DNA from: Methylobacter sp. BlB1
GTDB taxonomy: Bacteria > Pseudomonadota > Gammaproteobacteria > Methylococcales > Methylomonadaceae
Reading direction: 5' to 3'
DNA: 64,000 bases
Assembly (NCBI RefSeq): GCF_015476545.1
Contig: NZ_JADMKV010000001.1
Span: 1 to 64,000 of the forward strand
Shown here piece after piece: positions 45,740-54,756 of this stretch. The notes under the pieces were generated by a model, which had not been told where the DNA came from, did no database searches, and saw only the letters and a program-made list of their open reading frames with translations. Position numbers and translations under genes: made by a program. Every line of letters starts with the position of its first letter. Position 1 is the stretch's first letter.

Positions 45740-45927
45740 GTTCCCGCCTCTGCATGGGTATGGGGTTTGCAGTCGGTATGTCCACAGCCGCAGACATCGG
45801 AGCCGACGATGTTTTCGCAAAACTCGCTGCAGTATTGTTCGCCCGGCCGCGCCGGACAATTACAGCCGGGATGGGCGCATTTGCGGGGCGTATTTTTATC
45901 GGGCTGGTCTTTCTTGGTCGTGGTCAT
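45736..45927 (-). CDS. Bacterial metallothionein (SmtA-like)
   Basis: The 63-aa protein has eight cysteines at 17, 22, 24, 33, 37, 46, 48 and 53. The segments YCSEFC and CGCGHTDC match cyanobacterial SmtA and Pseudomonas BmtA, with histidines 19, 50, 56 and 58 as extra ligands. It should bind zinc or similar metals in the cytoplasm. AGGAG precedes the ATG, and its stop overlaps the start of the ThDP enzyme (ATGA), an uncommon coupling. No ArsR/SmtB repressor gene is next to it. Confidence 0.87.
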   Translation of the reverse strand: MTTTKKDQPDKNTPRKCAHPGCNCPARPGEQYCSEFCENIVGSDVCGCGHTDCKPHTHAEAGT

Positions 45928-46107
45928 GTCATTCTCCTGATCGCTTTTGTTTTTTAATAGCTTACGTATCGACTTTGCGCAGTTATGTGCGCTAGCGAGC
46001 TTATGCCAATATTTTTTTATCTGGCATGCGGCCGGCCGGCTGATTAAAATGCTTCGGATTAGGTTTGAACGATAAAAAAACTGCCGCTTACAAGAAAGGT
46101 GAATGCC

Positions 46108-46692
46108 ATGAAAAAATCAGTCCTGCAGTTGTTTATTCCCACATCGTGCGTTCTTGCGCCGGTTTCTGCCTGGGCGCATATGGGCGTCCATGAAATGATG
46201 GGGCGGGCTTCCGGCTTCATTCATCCTATAACTGGCGCCGATCACGTGCTTGCCATGGTTGCGGTGGGATTGTGGGCCGTGCAGCAGGGCGGGCGGGCGC
46301 TATGGGCCGTGCCCGTCGCGTTTGTAGCCATGATGATGGCCGGCGGCATGCTCGGCCTTGCAGGCGTGGCCCTGCCTTATGCTGAGCAGGGTATCCTGAT
46401 GTCGGTGCTGGTTCTAGGCGCGGTGGTTGCCGGTGCTTTTGAGATGCCTCTGGCGTTCAGCGCGAGCATGGTCGGTGTTTTTGCGCTGTGCCACGGTTAT
46501 ATGCATGGCGTTGAAATGCCATCGGCAGCCAATGCGGTTCCCTATAGTCTGGGTTTTGTGTTAGCGACGGTATTGCTGCATGTTGCCGGCATGTCCATGG
46601 GCGTTATCCTGAGAAAACTCAGTACAGAAAAAGCGATGCGTTTGGCCGGCGGTGCAATAACGCTTGGCGGCATTTACCTGAGCATTGGCTGA
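46108..46692 (+). CDS. HupE/UreJ family membrane protein
   Basis: The 194-aa protein has a signal peptide and about six membrane helices, with the metal-binding motif HPITGADHVLAMVAVG typical of HupE/UreJ. Family members take up nickel or cobalt for hydrogenase or urease. No hydrogenase or urease gene is nearby, so it may serve another nickel or cobalt enzyme. The ATG at 46108 has AAGGTG upstream; a GTG at 46099 is the alternative. Confidence 0.85.
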   Translation: MKKSVLQLFIPTSCVLAPVSAWAHMGVHEMMGRASGFIHPITGADHVLAMVAVGLWAVQQGGRALWAVPVAFVAMMMAGGMLGLAGVALPYAEQGILMSVLVLGAVVAGAFEMPLAFSASMVGVFALCHGYMHGVEMPSAANAVPYSLGFVLATVLLHVAGMSMGVILRKLSTEKAMRLAGGAITLGGIYLSIG

Positions 46693-46829
46693 ATCGCACT
46701 CTTTAACCGATGATCAGTAGAACGAGGCTGCATAAAATGATAAAGTTCAAGATTTATCGTGGCCAGCCTTAAAGTTTTTCCGGTTGCCTGAATAGCCGAT
46801 TAGAAATTTAACTATTACGACTCAAATTT

Positions 46830-47276
46830 ATGAAAACGTTTATCTTCACAAGAAATCTCTTTTTTGCGGCCCTGACCGGCACTGTTCTGGCATTGTCTAT
46901 GGCGGGCTGTTCGGATGATAAGGAAGAACAAAAGCCGGCCAGCGCCGAAGTGCATAATCCTTTTGACCATTCGCATGATGTGGTCGTGACCGATGTTCAG
47001 AAACATACTTTCGAGCATCAGTTTGCGGACCAATGCGTAGAGAGAGAGCTGAAAAATTCAATCAATAAAGAGTCCGACAAAGGGCGGCTCGAAGATGCCT
47101 GCATGTGCATCGCGACTTTCTTAATGAAAGACTTGACGGCCGATGAAGCCAAGAAGTTTATTGCCGAGCATAAAAGCACTCAGTCTTTGGTCATCAAGTA
47201 TGAAAATGCGGCTTACCACTGTCTGCAGGAGAAAGCCCAGCCTAAAGGACCACAGTTGTTTAATAGAAAACAATAA
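46830..47276 (+). CDS. Putative lipoprotein of unknown function
   Basis: The 148-aa protein has a lipoprotein signal with LSMAGC at about 26-31. A His/Asp-rich stretch follows (about 46-65, HNPFDHSHDVV), then a helical domain with three further cysteines. I do not recognise a family. It is followed by a strong terminator and convergent to the HvfABC-type operon. The histidines invite a metal-binding guess, but this is not supported by motif. Confidence 0.6.
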   Translation: MKTFIFTRNLFFAALTGTVLALSMAGCSDDKEEQKPASAEVHNPFDHSHDVVVTDVQKHTFEHQFADQCVERELKNSINKESDKGRLEDACMCIATFLMKDLTADEAKKFIAEHKSTQSLVIKYENAAYHCLQEKAQPKGPQLFNRKQ

Positions 47277-47291
47277 AAAGCTGATATTGAT

Positions 47292-47315
47292 GGGGCGGAC
47301 CAATCCGCCCCTTTA
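47292..47315. terminator. Terminator between the lipoprotein gene and the hvfC-like gene
   Basis: GGGGCGGA-CCAA-TCCGCCCC is followed by TTTAAT. It lies between two convergent genes and can serve both. Confidence 0.8.
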
Positions 47316-47325
47316 ATGCTATGTT

Positions 47326-48105
47326 TTAGGCGATTATCGTAATAATCGTTTTTTCGGCCCATTCTTTCAGAATGGCTAGACCGCCTTCCATGATTAGGGC
47401 CGGATCGGGATGATTGGTTTCCTGAGTCACTTGTTTTAAATAATCTTCAGCCGTCAGCCCTTCATTTTCCTGAATCAGTTGCAGCAGTCTGTAAGTGATG
47501 CCCGTGATCTGGGAGAAATGCACCTCATCGTCGATATTGCGGTAAACGATCAGAAATGTCGGTTGATCCGGCGGCACCGTCGGCAGGAAATCGGGCGATA
47601 TCTGATGGACCGGGTATTGATAAGCCAGCGGCCAAGCCAGCGGAGACAAGGCGATGCGCTTGTAGAGCAGCGCGTCGATGTCATCGCGGCTATTGGCGAC
47701 CACCTCCACTTTGGCTATCGCCAAGGCGGTTTCCACCCATTCGTAATGCGCCAGTTCGAGCAGAAATGGCAAATCTTCAGGATTGTCGCGTTCGTTCTGC
47801 AAGTAATCGAGAAATTCTTCCGGGATTTCGGAAAAATAGGGTGACTGGCAGCGGTGACTGGCGAAAAAATCCTGCGCCAGGGCGAACCATTGCTTGTCAT
47901 CAAGAATCTCGCGCAGAACCGGAAAACTGCTGGACAGAAAGCTCTCGACATTGTTGAAGAACAGCTCGCGGTACATGGTCATGCGCTGAGCCTTGACATC
48001 GGCCGGCGCGGGATTGTTTTCGGGGTCCCTGATATAAGCCGCAAATTCCAGTTGCTTGGCTTTGAAGCCGACGCGGCCGGCAGTTTCAGGCTGACTGTTT
48101 TTCAT
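47326..48105 (-). CDS. hvfC: HvfC/DUF2063-type RiPP maturation partner
   Basis: The 259-aa protein has the DUF2063 N-terminal domain (about 15-110: YRELFFNNVESFLSSSFPVL) and a C-terminal region typical of HvfC. DUF2063 proteins bind the precursor leader and present it to the DUF692 oxidase. Its start overlaps the end of the hvfB-like gene by 20 bases. Together with the next two genes it forms a compact precursor-enzyme-partner operon. Confidence 0.85.
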   Translation of the reverse strand: MKNSQPETAGRVGFKAKQLEFAAYIRDPENNPAPADVKAQRMTMYRELFFNNVESFLSSSFPVLREILDDKQWFALAQDFFASHRCQSPYFSEIPEEFLDYLQNERDNPEDLPFLLELAHYEWVETALAIAKVEVVANSRDDIDALLYKRIALSPLAWPLAYQYPVHQISPDFLPTVPPDQPTFLIVYRNIDDEVHFSQITGITYRLLQLIQENEGLTAEDYLKQVTQETNHPDPALIMEGGLAILKEWAEKTIITIIA

Positions 48106-48937
48106 GCTGACTTTTCCAGGCGTTTTGTATCAACCGGATGGTGCGGACTTCCTTTACCAGTTCTTTTAAAGGCGGAATGTTGAAATCCCGCTCCAGCAGC
48201 GTTGGGAATACGCCGTAAAGCTCGTAGGCTTTGCCCAGCAGCTTCCAGACCGGATCGATGATGTCGGCGCCATGCGTGTCGACCAGAAAATCCTCGGCTT
48301 CGACATAGTGCCCGGCAATATGCGCATAAGCGATGCGGTCGGCCGGAATCGCTTTCAGGAACGATTCGGCGTCATAGCCGTGATTGACGCTGTTCACATA
48401 AATATTGTTGATGTCGAGCAACACGTCGCAGTCCGCTTCAGCAACGACGGCATTGAAAAAGTCTATTTCAGACATTTCCTGGCCCGGCGCGGCGTAATAG
48501 GAGATATTTTCGATGGCGATTCTTTGCTCCAGAATGTCCTGAACGCGCCGGATGCGCGCCGCGACGTGCGAGACGGCTTCCGAGGTGAACGGCATGGGCA
48601 TCAGGTCGTACAGATGGCCTTCGTTGCTGCAGTAGCTCAAATGTTCGCTGTAGAATTTGATCTGGTGCTCGGCCATGAAGTTTTTGACTTCACGCACGAA
48701 TTTCTCGTCGAGTGGGTCGGTGCTGCCTATCGAGAGCGATAAGCCATGACAGACAAAGTCAAAGCGTTCGGTCATGGCCCGAAACTGCTTGCCCAGCTTG
48801 CCGCCTATCGTGATCCAGTTTTCCGGCGCGACTTCATAAAAGTCGACGGCTTCGGGCGGATTTTCGACGATTTCAGTTAAAAAGGATCGGCGCAGGCCCA
48901 TGCCGGCGCCATGCACGAGATTTAGCGTTGTGTCCAT
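48086..48937 (-). CDS. hvfB: HvfB/DUF692 multinuclear non-haem iron oxidase (MNIO)
   Basis: The 283-aa TIM-barrel protein has DUF692 hallmarks: GAGMGLRRSF, FYEVAPENW, FVCHGLSLSIGS, SEHLSY, the metal-site segments AIENISYY and DINNIYVNS, and HIAGHY. MNIO enzymes bind two or three irons and modify cysteines in RiPP precursors. The EGxCG protein encoded just upstream is the expected substrate. In Haemophilus the related HvfB/HvfC pair converts such cysteines to oxazolone-thioamide groups. Confidence 0.9.
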   Translation of the reverse strand: MDTTLNLVHGAGMGLRRSFLTEIVENPPEAVDFYEVAPENWITIGGKLGKQFRAMTERFDFVCHGLSLSIGSTDPLDEKFVREVKNFMAEHQIKFYSEHLSYCSNEGHLYDLMPMPFTSEAVSHVAARIRRVQDILEQRIAIENISYYAAPGQEMSEIDFFNAVVAEADCDVLLDINNIYVNSVNHGYDAESFLKAIPADRIAYAHIAGHYVEAEDFLVDTHGADIIDPVWKLLGKAYELYGVFPTLLERDFNIPPLKELVKEVRTIRLIQNAWKSQHEKQSA

Positions 48938-48966
48938 AAGAACACCTGTGTATTGGATTAAAGCGG

Positions 48967-48993
48967 GAGGGCATGACGGTTGGTCATGCCCTC
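48967..48993. terminator. Stem-loop between RiPP precursor and maturase genes
   Basis: An 11-bp perfect stem, GAGGGCATGAC / GTCATGCCCTC, with a 5-base loop lies between the precursor stop and the hvfB-like start. It may act as a partial terminator or RNA stabiliser that keeps precursor expression higher than enzyme expression. Confidence 0.5.
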
Positions 48994-49031
48994 TTTTGGC
49001 AGTCAGGGCAGGGTTGTGCCTGCCTCAAGGC

Positions 49032-49502
49032 TTATTCGCCGGCTGCGTCTTTAGGGCTGACTTTTTGCTGGCCTGTGCCTTTAGCGTCAGTGCCTTTTTG
49101 CATGGCGCCGCAAGCGCCTTCTTTGCCTTTCATCATAGCGCCGCACATGCCTTCCATGCCTTTTTTCATTTTGCCGCCTTCCATCATGCCGCCGCACATG
49201 CCTTCGCCGCATTTGCCTTCTGCCGCCTTATTGGCTGGCTTTGCAGCGGGTTTATTGCCGGCGCAAGCACCTTCCACAGTTTTAGGCGCTGCTTTCATGG
49301 CGCCGCCGCATTTGCCTTCGCCGCATGAGCCTTCTTTCATGCCGGACTTGGCAGTGTCGGCTGCAGCCAATTGCATGTAGCCGCTGTTCATGTCGTTCAT
49401 GGCGAAAGGGCTGGCTTCTGCATGAGCCGCTGTTATCGCCAGAGTAGACAGGACTGCGGTCCCCATAGCCGCGGCGAAAGGTGATTTATTAATTTTTTTC
49501 AT
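49032..49502 (-). CDS. hvfA: HvfA-like RiPP precursor with six EGxCG motifs
   Basis: The 156-aa protein starts with a signal peptide (about 1-28, ending AHA). Its mature part holds six EGxCG motifs (57-61, 62-66, 95-99, 100-104, 117-121, 128-132) and a seventh variant, EGACA (77-81). All seven cysteines lie in these repeats; the rest is rich in Gly, Met, Lys and Ala. EGxCG repeats next to DUF692 and DUF2063 genes mark HvfA/bufferin-type peptides, known or proposed to be copper-binding after modification. GGGAG lies before the ATG. Confidence 0.88.
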   Translation of the reverse strand: MKKINKSPFAAAMGTAVLSTLAITAAHAEASPFAMNDMNSGYMQLAAADTAKSGMKEGSCGEGKCGGAMKAAPKTVEGACAGNKPAAKPANKAAEGKCGEGMCGGMMEGGKMKKGMEGMCGAMMKGKEGACGAMQKGTDAKGTGQQKVSPKDAAGE

Positions 49503-49530
49503 ATTGACTCCCGTGTATTATAAAAAATGA

Positions 49531-49558
49531 ATCATAAGCATCGAGTGCAGCTTATGAT
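49531..49558. promoter_or_regulatory. Inverted repeat upstream of the RiPP precursor
   Basis: ATCATAAGC and GCTTATGAT are perfect 9-base inverted copies with a 10-base spacer, centred about 42 bases before the precursor start. A TATAAT-like box is at 49517-49522 on the minus strand, close to the gene. The repeat may be an operator for a metal- or stress-responsive regulator, or an RNA stem. Confidence 0.4.
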
Positions 49559-49658
49559 ATCAAGCACAAATGAACAAATGATGAATATCGGCTTGTCCAA
49601 ATTTTGAACATCTAGAGACTATACAGCCTTATCTAAGTTCCTGCCACTGAGTTTTTAG

Positions 49659-50294
49659 CTAATAAGTCGTTTTATGCGGATATTCGCACAAGTCCTGAAT
49701 GACACAGTTGGGGCAGAGCGGTTTTCTGGCGATACAGGTATAACGGCCGTGCAGTATCAATAAATGATGGGCATCTTTTTTATGTAGTTTGGGCACCCAT
49801 TTTTCGAGCTTTTGTTCGACTTCCCGCACATTCTTGCCGGGTGCAATGCCTGTGCGGTTGGCGACGCGGAAGATGTGCGTGTCGACCGCAATGACATGCT
49901 GGCCGAAAGCGGTGTTCAGCATGACATTGGCTGTTTTTCTGCCGACGCCGGCCAAAGCTTCCAGTTCCTCGCGCGTTTGCGGCACCTGACCTTCATGCCT
50001 CTCGAGCAGTTGCTGGCAGAGCGTGATGATATTGGCGGCTTTGGTTCGGTATAAGTTGATGGTCTTGATGTAGTCCTTCAGTTCCTCCACGCCCAGCGCC
50101 AGGATCGCTTCCGGCGTATTGGCGACAGGAAACAGCTTGGCCGTGGCTTTGTTGACGCCTTTGTCGGTCGCCTGGGCCGACAGTACGACCGCGATCAGCA
50201 ACTCGAAAGGCGTCGTATACTGGAGTTCGGTCTTGGGCTCGGGAATGGCTTCGGCCAAACGATCAAAAATGGCGCGGCGTTTTTCAGCGTTCAT
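49659..50294 (-). CDS. nth: Endonuclease III
   Basis: The 211-aa DNA glycosylase/lyase removes oxidised pyrimidines. It shows the helix-hairpin-helix [16 protein letters not shown] with catalytic Lys, VDTHIFR with Asp, and the C-terminal 4Fe-4S cysteines [17 protein letters not shown]. Its ATG overlaps the rsxB stop by 4 bases, the usual rsxB-nth order. Confidence 0.97.
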   Translation of the reverse strand: MNAEKRRAIFDRLAEAIPEPKTELQYTTPFELLIAVVLSAQATDKGVNKATAKLFPVANTPEAILALGVEELKDYIKTINLYRTKAANIITLCQQLLERHEGQVPQTREELEALAGVGRKTANVMLNTAFGQHVIAVDTHIFRVANRTGIAPGKNVREVEQKLEKWVPKLHKKDAHHLLILHGRYTCIARKPLCPNCVIQDLCEYPHKTTY

Positions 50295-50845
50295 ATGTTG
50301 GCCGTTTTCAGTTTGAGCAAGGCTTCTTTTTTCTTGCGCGCGCGTTCGGCTTTTTCTGCTTCGTCCTGGGCCAGGCGCTGACTGCGCACTTCATAGCGCC
50401 GCATGGCTTTTTGCGCCTGCGCGGATTTCTGCCCCAGCGTTGGCTGCGGCTCTACAGGCTTCATGACAATGCAGTCGACCGGGCAGGGCGCGATGCACAG
50501 CTCGCAGCCCGTGCATTCGGAAGCGATGACGGTATGCATGAATTTTGCCGCGCCCAAAATCGCATCGACCGGGCAGGCCGCGATGCATTTGGTGCAGCCA
50601 ATGCAGTCTTCTTCGATAATAAATGCGACCTGTTTGGGCTTGTGCTGGCCGAATTGCGTATTGAGCGGCTTGGCCGGTACGTCCAGCAGACGCGCGATCT
50701 CGACGATGCCTTCGTCACCGCCGGGCGGGCATCGGTTGATGTCGGCCTGGCCGCTGGCGATGGCTTCGGCGTAAGGCCGGCAGCCTTTGAAACCGCATTG
50801 GCCGCATTGGGTTTGCGGCAGTAAAGCGTTTATTTGGTCAATCAC
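50291..50845 (-). CDS. rsxB: Electron transport complex protein RnfB/RsxB
   Basis: The 184-aa protein has the N-terminal Fe-S domain (CGQCGFKGC) and two 4Fe-4S ferredoxin motifs ([12 protein letters not shown] and [12 protein letters not shown]). It lacks the usual N-terminal membrane helix, and no other rnf genes are adjacent, so it may act as a soluble ferredoxin-like protein rather than in a full Rnf complex. Confidence 0.9.
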   Translation of the reverse strand: MIDQINALLPQTQCGQCGFKGCRPYAEAIASGQADINRCPPGGDEGIVEIARLLDVPAKPLNTQFGQHKPKQVAFIIEEDCIGCTKCIAACPVDAILGAAKFMHTVIASECTGCELCIAPCPVDCIVMKPVEPQPTLGQKSAQAQKAMRRYEVRSQRLAQDEAEKAERARKKKEALLKLKTANI

Positions 50846-50853
50846 GGTTTTGT

Positions 50854-52527
50854 TTAATTACCCTCCAACATCGCTACGACATCGTTTTCAGCCTTATCTA
50901 TGCCTTTCAGCGCAAATTGCTCGGTCAGCCTGTCCTTGATCCTGGCCGTGAAAAACGGCGGCAAGGTCGGGCCCAGACGTACGTTTTTAACATTCAGCGC
51001 CAGCAGGCCCAGCGTCATCAGGATGGTTTTTTGTTCATACCAGGCGATATTGAAAGACACCGGCAGCGCGTTGAGGTCGGCAAGGCCCAAAGCCTGCTGC
51101 AGATCTTTCAGGAACACGACCAGTGAATAAAAGTCATTGCTCTGGCCGGCGTCCAGCAGGCGCGGGATGCCGTTGATTTCGCCGAAAGCCAGCGTGTTGA
51201 AGCGGTATTTGGTGTCGCCCGCGGTCAGGAGCAACGTGTCCTGAGGCAGGAGTTCTGCGACCTGCGCATAATAGCGGCGCTCCTTGTGCCGGCCGTCGGC
51301 GCCGGCCAGCACGACCAGGCGGCGGATAGAGCCGTCCTTGATGCCTGCGGCAATCGGGTCCAGATAGCTGTGCAGAGACTGATGCGCATGGCCGAGCGTC
51401 GTCGTGTTGTTGCTGAGCTGGCTGGGCGGCTCGCATTGCCGGGCCTGCTCGATCAGCGCGCTGAAATCTTTGCGCTGGCCGGGCTTGCGGTCGGCGATAT
51501 GCGGAATATCGGGCCAGCCGACCATGCCGGTCGTATAGATTTTGTCTTTGTACTTGTCTTTTTGCTGCTGGATGCTGTTGGTCGTGATCAGGATCGGGCC
51601 GTTGAATTTCTGGAAATCGGTCCGCTGTTCCTGCCAGGCATCGCCGAAGTTGCCGGCCAGATTGAAGTATTTTTTCAGCGCCGGATAGGCGTGCGCGGCA
51701 ATGGCTTCGCCGTGCGTGTAAACGTCGATGCCGGTGCCGGCGGTCTGTTCCAGCAGGTCTTCGATATCGCGCAGATCGTGGCCTGACACCAAAATGCCCG
51801 GCTTGTCCCAGCTGTCGAAATAGACCTTGGTCGGGACCGGATCGCCGAAGCGCGCGGTATTGGCCTTGTCGAGCAGGGCAAAAGCGGCCATGCCGAGTTC
51901 GCCGCATCTCTGGTTCATGGCCATGAGGTCATCGAAGGAACTGTCGGCTTTCAGGCTGAAAGCCAGCGCTTCGTGCATGAAGGCATACAATTCGGCATCG
52001 GAAACATCCAGCGCTTCGGCGTGTTCGATCAATGAGGCCAGACCCTTCAGGCCGTATACCAGCAATTCGCGCAGGGCGTGGCAGTCGGTATCCAGCGCAG
52101 GAATTTGCGTGACGCCGACGGCTTCGCCTTGGGCTACAAAAGCCGCTTCCGATACGTCCGTATAGTGCCAGGAAGCTTCTTCGGGCACGGGCTCGCTAAA
52201 GGGCGCGCTGTTCTTTTCTTCAAACGCGGCGTTGAACTGGTGGCGCAGATGGTTTCGGCGCTGCACGGTCTCCTGTATCAGGGATACGAAAACGGCCGGG
52301 TCGAAATTGACATTGGTTACAGTCGAATACAGCGCCCGAGCCGTGAACCGGTCGTTTCTGGCATCGCGTATGCCCAGTTGCCTTGCGTGATGCGCATAAA
52401 ACGACAAGCCTTTCAGTACATACACCAGCAAATCCTGGAGACTGGCCACATCCTCTTTTTTGCCGCAAATTCCGGCCGAGTCACAGGCAACGTTTTTTTT
52501 GGCTTCCTGACAGTGGTAACAAAACAT
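50854..52527 (-). CDS. hcp: Hybrid cluster protein (hydroxylamine reductase)
   Basis: The 557-aa protein starts [15 protein letters not shown] with cysteines 3, 6, 15 and 21 (C-x2-C-x8-C-x5-C), the spacing of the class I proteins. The hybrid-cluster ligand region lies in the C-terminal half. Hcp reduces nitric oxide or hydroxylamine and can drive S-nitrosylation. The ATG at 52527 is used; an upstream in-frame TTG adds 8 residues. It sits 24 bases after metG without a separate hcr reductase gene, so its electron donor may be the RsxB-like ferredoxin encoded next. Confidence 0.92.
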   Translation of the reverse strand: MFCYHCQEAKKNVACDSAGICGKKEDVASLQDLLVYVLKGLSFYAHHARQLGIRDARNDRFTARALYSTVTNVNFDPAVFVSLIQETVQRRNHLRHQFNAAFEEKNSAPFSEPVPEEASWHYTDVSEAAFVAQGEAVGVTQIPALDTDCHALRELLVYGLKGLASLIEHAEALDVSDAELYAFMHEALAFSLKADSSFDDLMAMNQRCGELGMAAFALLDKANTARFGDPVPTKVYFDSWDKPGILVSGHDLRDIEDLLEQTAGTGIDVYTHGEAIAAHAYPALKKYFNLAGNFGDAWQEQRTDFQKFNGPILITTNSIQQQKDKYKDKIYTTGMVGWPDIPHIADRKPGQRKDFSALIEQARQCEPPSQLSNNTTTLGHAHQSLHSYLDPIAAGIKDGSIRRLVVLAGADGRHKERRYYAQVAELLPQDTLLLTAGDTKYRFNTLAFGEINGIPRLLDAGQSNDFYSLVVFLKDLQQALGLADLNALPVSFNIAWYEQKTILMTLGLLALNVKNVRLGPTLPPFFTARIKDRLTEQFALKGIDKAENDVVAMLEGN

Positions 52528-52551
52528 ATCTAATCTAACTCTCTTACTCAA

Positions 52552-54570
52552 TTACTTGACGCGCATGCCCGGCTGCGCGCCTTCGTCGGGGTGCAGCACC
52601 CATATGTCTTTGCCGCCGGGGCCTGCCGCCAGCACCATGCCTTCCGAGACGCCGAAACGCATCTTGCGAGGGGCCAGGTTGGCGACCACGACCGTCAATT
52701 TGCCTTCCAGGTCTTCCGGCGCATAGGCCGACTTGATGCCGGCGAAGATATTGCGCGTCTCATCGCCGATATCGACGGTCAATTGCAGCAGTTTCTCGGC
52801 CCCTTCGACAGGGGCGGCTTTGACAATGCGCGCAATGCGAAGATCCAGCTTGGCGAAATCGTCGAACTCGATCGTGTCGGCGATCGGCTCGCAGGTACGG
52901 GCTTTGGGCGCTTCGGCGGTTTTCTCCAGGCTTTCCTTGGAAGCCTCGATGATGGCCGCGATTTTATCTGGCTCAACACGCGTCATGAGCGGTTTGAAGT
53001 CGTTGATGGCATGGTCTGTCAACGGTTGCACATCGGCTGGCCAGGTTTGCGAGGCGATGTTCAGGAACTGCTCGGCTTCGGACGCCAGCGCCGGGATGAC
53101 CGGTTTCAGATAGGCGGCCAGCATACGGAACAGGTTGATGCCCATCGAGCAGACCTCATGCAGCTCGTTGTCTTTGCCTTCTTCCTTGGCGATCAGCCAG
53201 GGCTTTTTCTCATCGATGTACTGGTTGGCTTTGTCGGCCAGCGCCATGATTTCGCGCATGGCCTTAGCGAATTCACGCGCTTCGTAAAACTCGGCGATTT
53301 GCGCATGGGCTTTGGCGAATTCGGCGAACAGGGCCGGTTCCGAACAGTGTGCCGACAGTTTGTTGTCAAAGCGTTTCTTGATGAAACCGCTGCAGCGGCT
53401 GGCGATGTTGACGACCTTGCCGACCAGGTCGGAATTCACGCGCTGGCTGAAATCGTCAAAGTTCAGGTCGATGTCGTCGACACCGGCGCTCAGCTTGGCG
53501 GCGAAATAATAGCGCAGGTATTCGGGATTCAAATAGTCCAGATAGGTCCGGGCTTTGATGAACGTGCCGCGCGATTTGGACATTTTCTCGCCGTTCACAG
53601 TCAGGAAGCCATGCGCGAAAATGGCGCTGGGCGTCCTGAAGCCGGCGCCGCTCAGCATGGCAGGCCAGAACAGGGCGTGGAAATAAATGATGTCCTTGCC
53701 GATGAAATGGTACAGCTCGGCGTCGCTGTCCTTGCTCCAGAAGGCGTCGAAATCGATACCCTGCTTTTCGCACAGGTTTTTGAAGCTGGCCATGTAACCG
53801 ATGGGCGCATCGAGCCAGACGTAAAAATATTTGCTCGGCGCGTCCGGAATCTCGAAGCCGAAATAGGGCGCGTCGCGCGAGATATCCCATTGCTGCAGGC
53901 CGGCTTCCAGCCACTCATCGAGCTTGTTGGCGACTTCCGGCTGCAAATGTCCGGATTTGGTCCAGTGCCGAAGCAGCCCGACAAAATCGCCGAGTTTGAA
54001 GAAATAATGGACAGAGTCTTTTTCCACCGGCTTTGCGCCTGAAATGGCGGAAATGGCGTTTTTCAATTCGGTTGGTGAATAGGTGGCGCCACAGGCCTCG
54101 CAGCTGTCGCCGTATTGATCGGGCGCGCCGCATTTGGGGCACTCGCCTTTGATGAAACGGTCCGGCAGGAACATGTTCTTGACCGGGTCGTAGGCCTGCG
54201 TAATCGTGCGCGAGGTGATGTGTCCGGCATCGCGCAGGCGTGCGTAAATCAGCGATGAAAAAGTCTTGTTCTCGTCGGAATGGGTGCTGTGATAATTGTC
54301 GAAAGCGACGCCGAATTCAGTGAAGTCGGCCAGGTGTTCCTTGCCGATCCGGGCGATCAGCTCTTCCGGCGTAATGCCTTCGCGGTCGGCTCTCAGCATG
54401 ATCGGCGTGCCGTGCGTGTCGTCCGCGCAGACGTAATAACATTGATTGCCGCGTTGTTTCTGAAAACGTACCCAAATATCCGTTTGAATGTATTCAACCA
54501 GATGCCCAAGATGAATAGGGCCGTTGGCGTAGGGTAAAGCGCTGGTGACGAGAATTTTTCTATCCGACAT
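52552..54570 (-). CDS. metG: Methionyl-tRNA synthetase
   Basis: The 672-aa enzyme charges tRNA-Met. It shows the HIGH-like motif HLGH, a zinc knuckle [23 protein letters not shown] in [11 protein letters not shown], and a C-terminal tRNA-binding domain (about 570-672) that makes it a dimer. The ATG at 54570 is preferred; an upstream open frame adds non-conserved residues. It diverges from the Mrp-like gene, a conserved arrangement. Confidence 0.98.
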   Translation of the reverse strand: MSDRKILVTSALPYANGPIHLGHLVEYIQTDIWVRFQKQRGNQCYYVCADDTHGTPIMLRADREGITPEELIARIGKEHLADFTEFGVAFDNYHSTHSDENKTFSSLIYARLRDAGHITSRTITQAYDPVKNMFLPDRFIKGECPKCGAPDQYGDSCEACGATYSPTELKNAISAISGAKPVEKDSVHYFFKLGDFVGLLRHWTKSGHLQPEVANKLDEWLEAGLQQWDISRDAPYFGFEIPDAPSKYFYVWLDAPIGYMASFKNLCEKQGIDFDAFWSKDSDAELYHFIGKDIIYFHALFWPAMLSGAGFRTPSAIFAHGFLTVNGEKMSKSRGTFIKARTYLDYLNPEYLRYYFAAKLSAGVDDIDLNFDDFSQRVNSDLVGKVVNIASRCSGFIKKRFDNKLSAHCSEPALFAEFAKAHAQIAEFYEAREFAKAMREIMALADKANQYIDEKKPWLIAKEEGKDNELHEVCSMGINLFRMLAAYLKPVIPALASEAEQFLNIASQTWPADVQPLTDHAINDFKPLMTRVEPDKIAAIIEASKESLEKTAEAPKARTCEPIADTIEFDDFAKLDLRIARIVKAAPVEGAEKLLQLTVDIGDETRNIFAGIKSAYAPEDLEGKLTVVVANLAPRKMRFGVSEGMVLAAGPGGKDIWVLHPDEGAQPGMRVK

Positions 54571-54756
54571 AAAATTAAATACCAAGCAGTACGAAGACAA
54601 AACGAACCGTGTATTATGGCATAAAATAGCGCCGCTGCTGAATAACGCTACGCTAAAATGTGCATTATATGAGAAAAGCGGTAAAATGGCTTCTATTCCA
54701 GAGTAAATTACTTGGTTATTTGCTCGTATCCTTACTTTCCTAACATGGAGCATAGT

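Noticed and set aside
52591-54042. A 483-codon open frame antisense to metG
   Set aside because: The minus strand encodes a complete methionyl-tRNA synthetase; the other frame only reflects codon bias.
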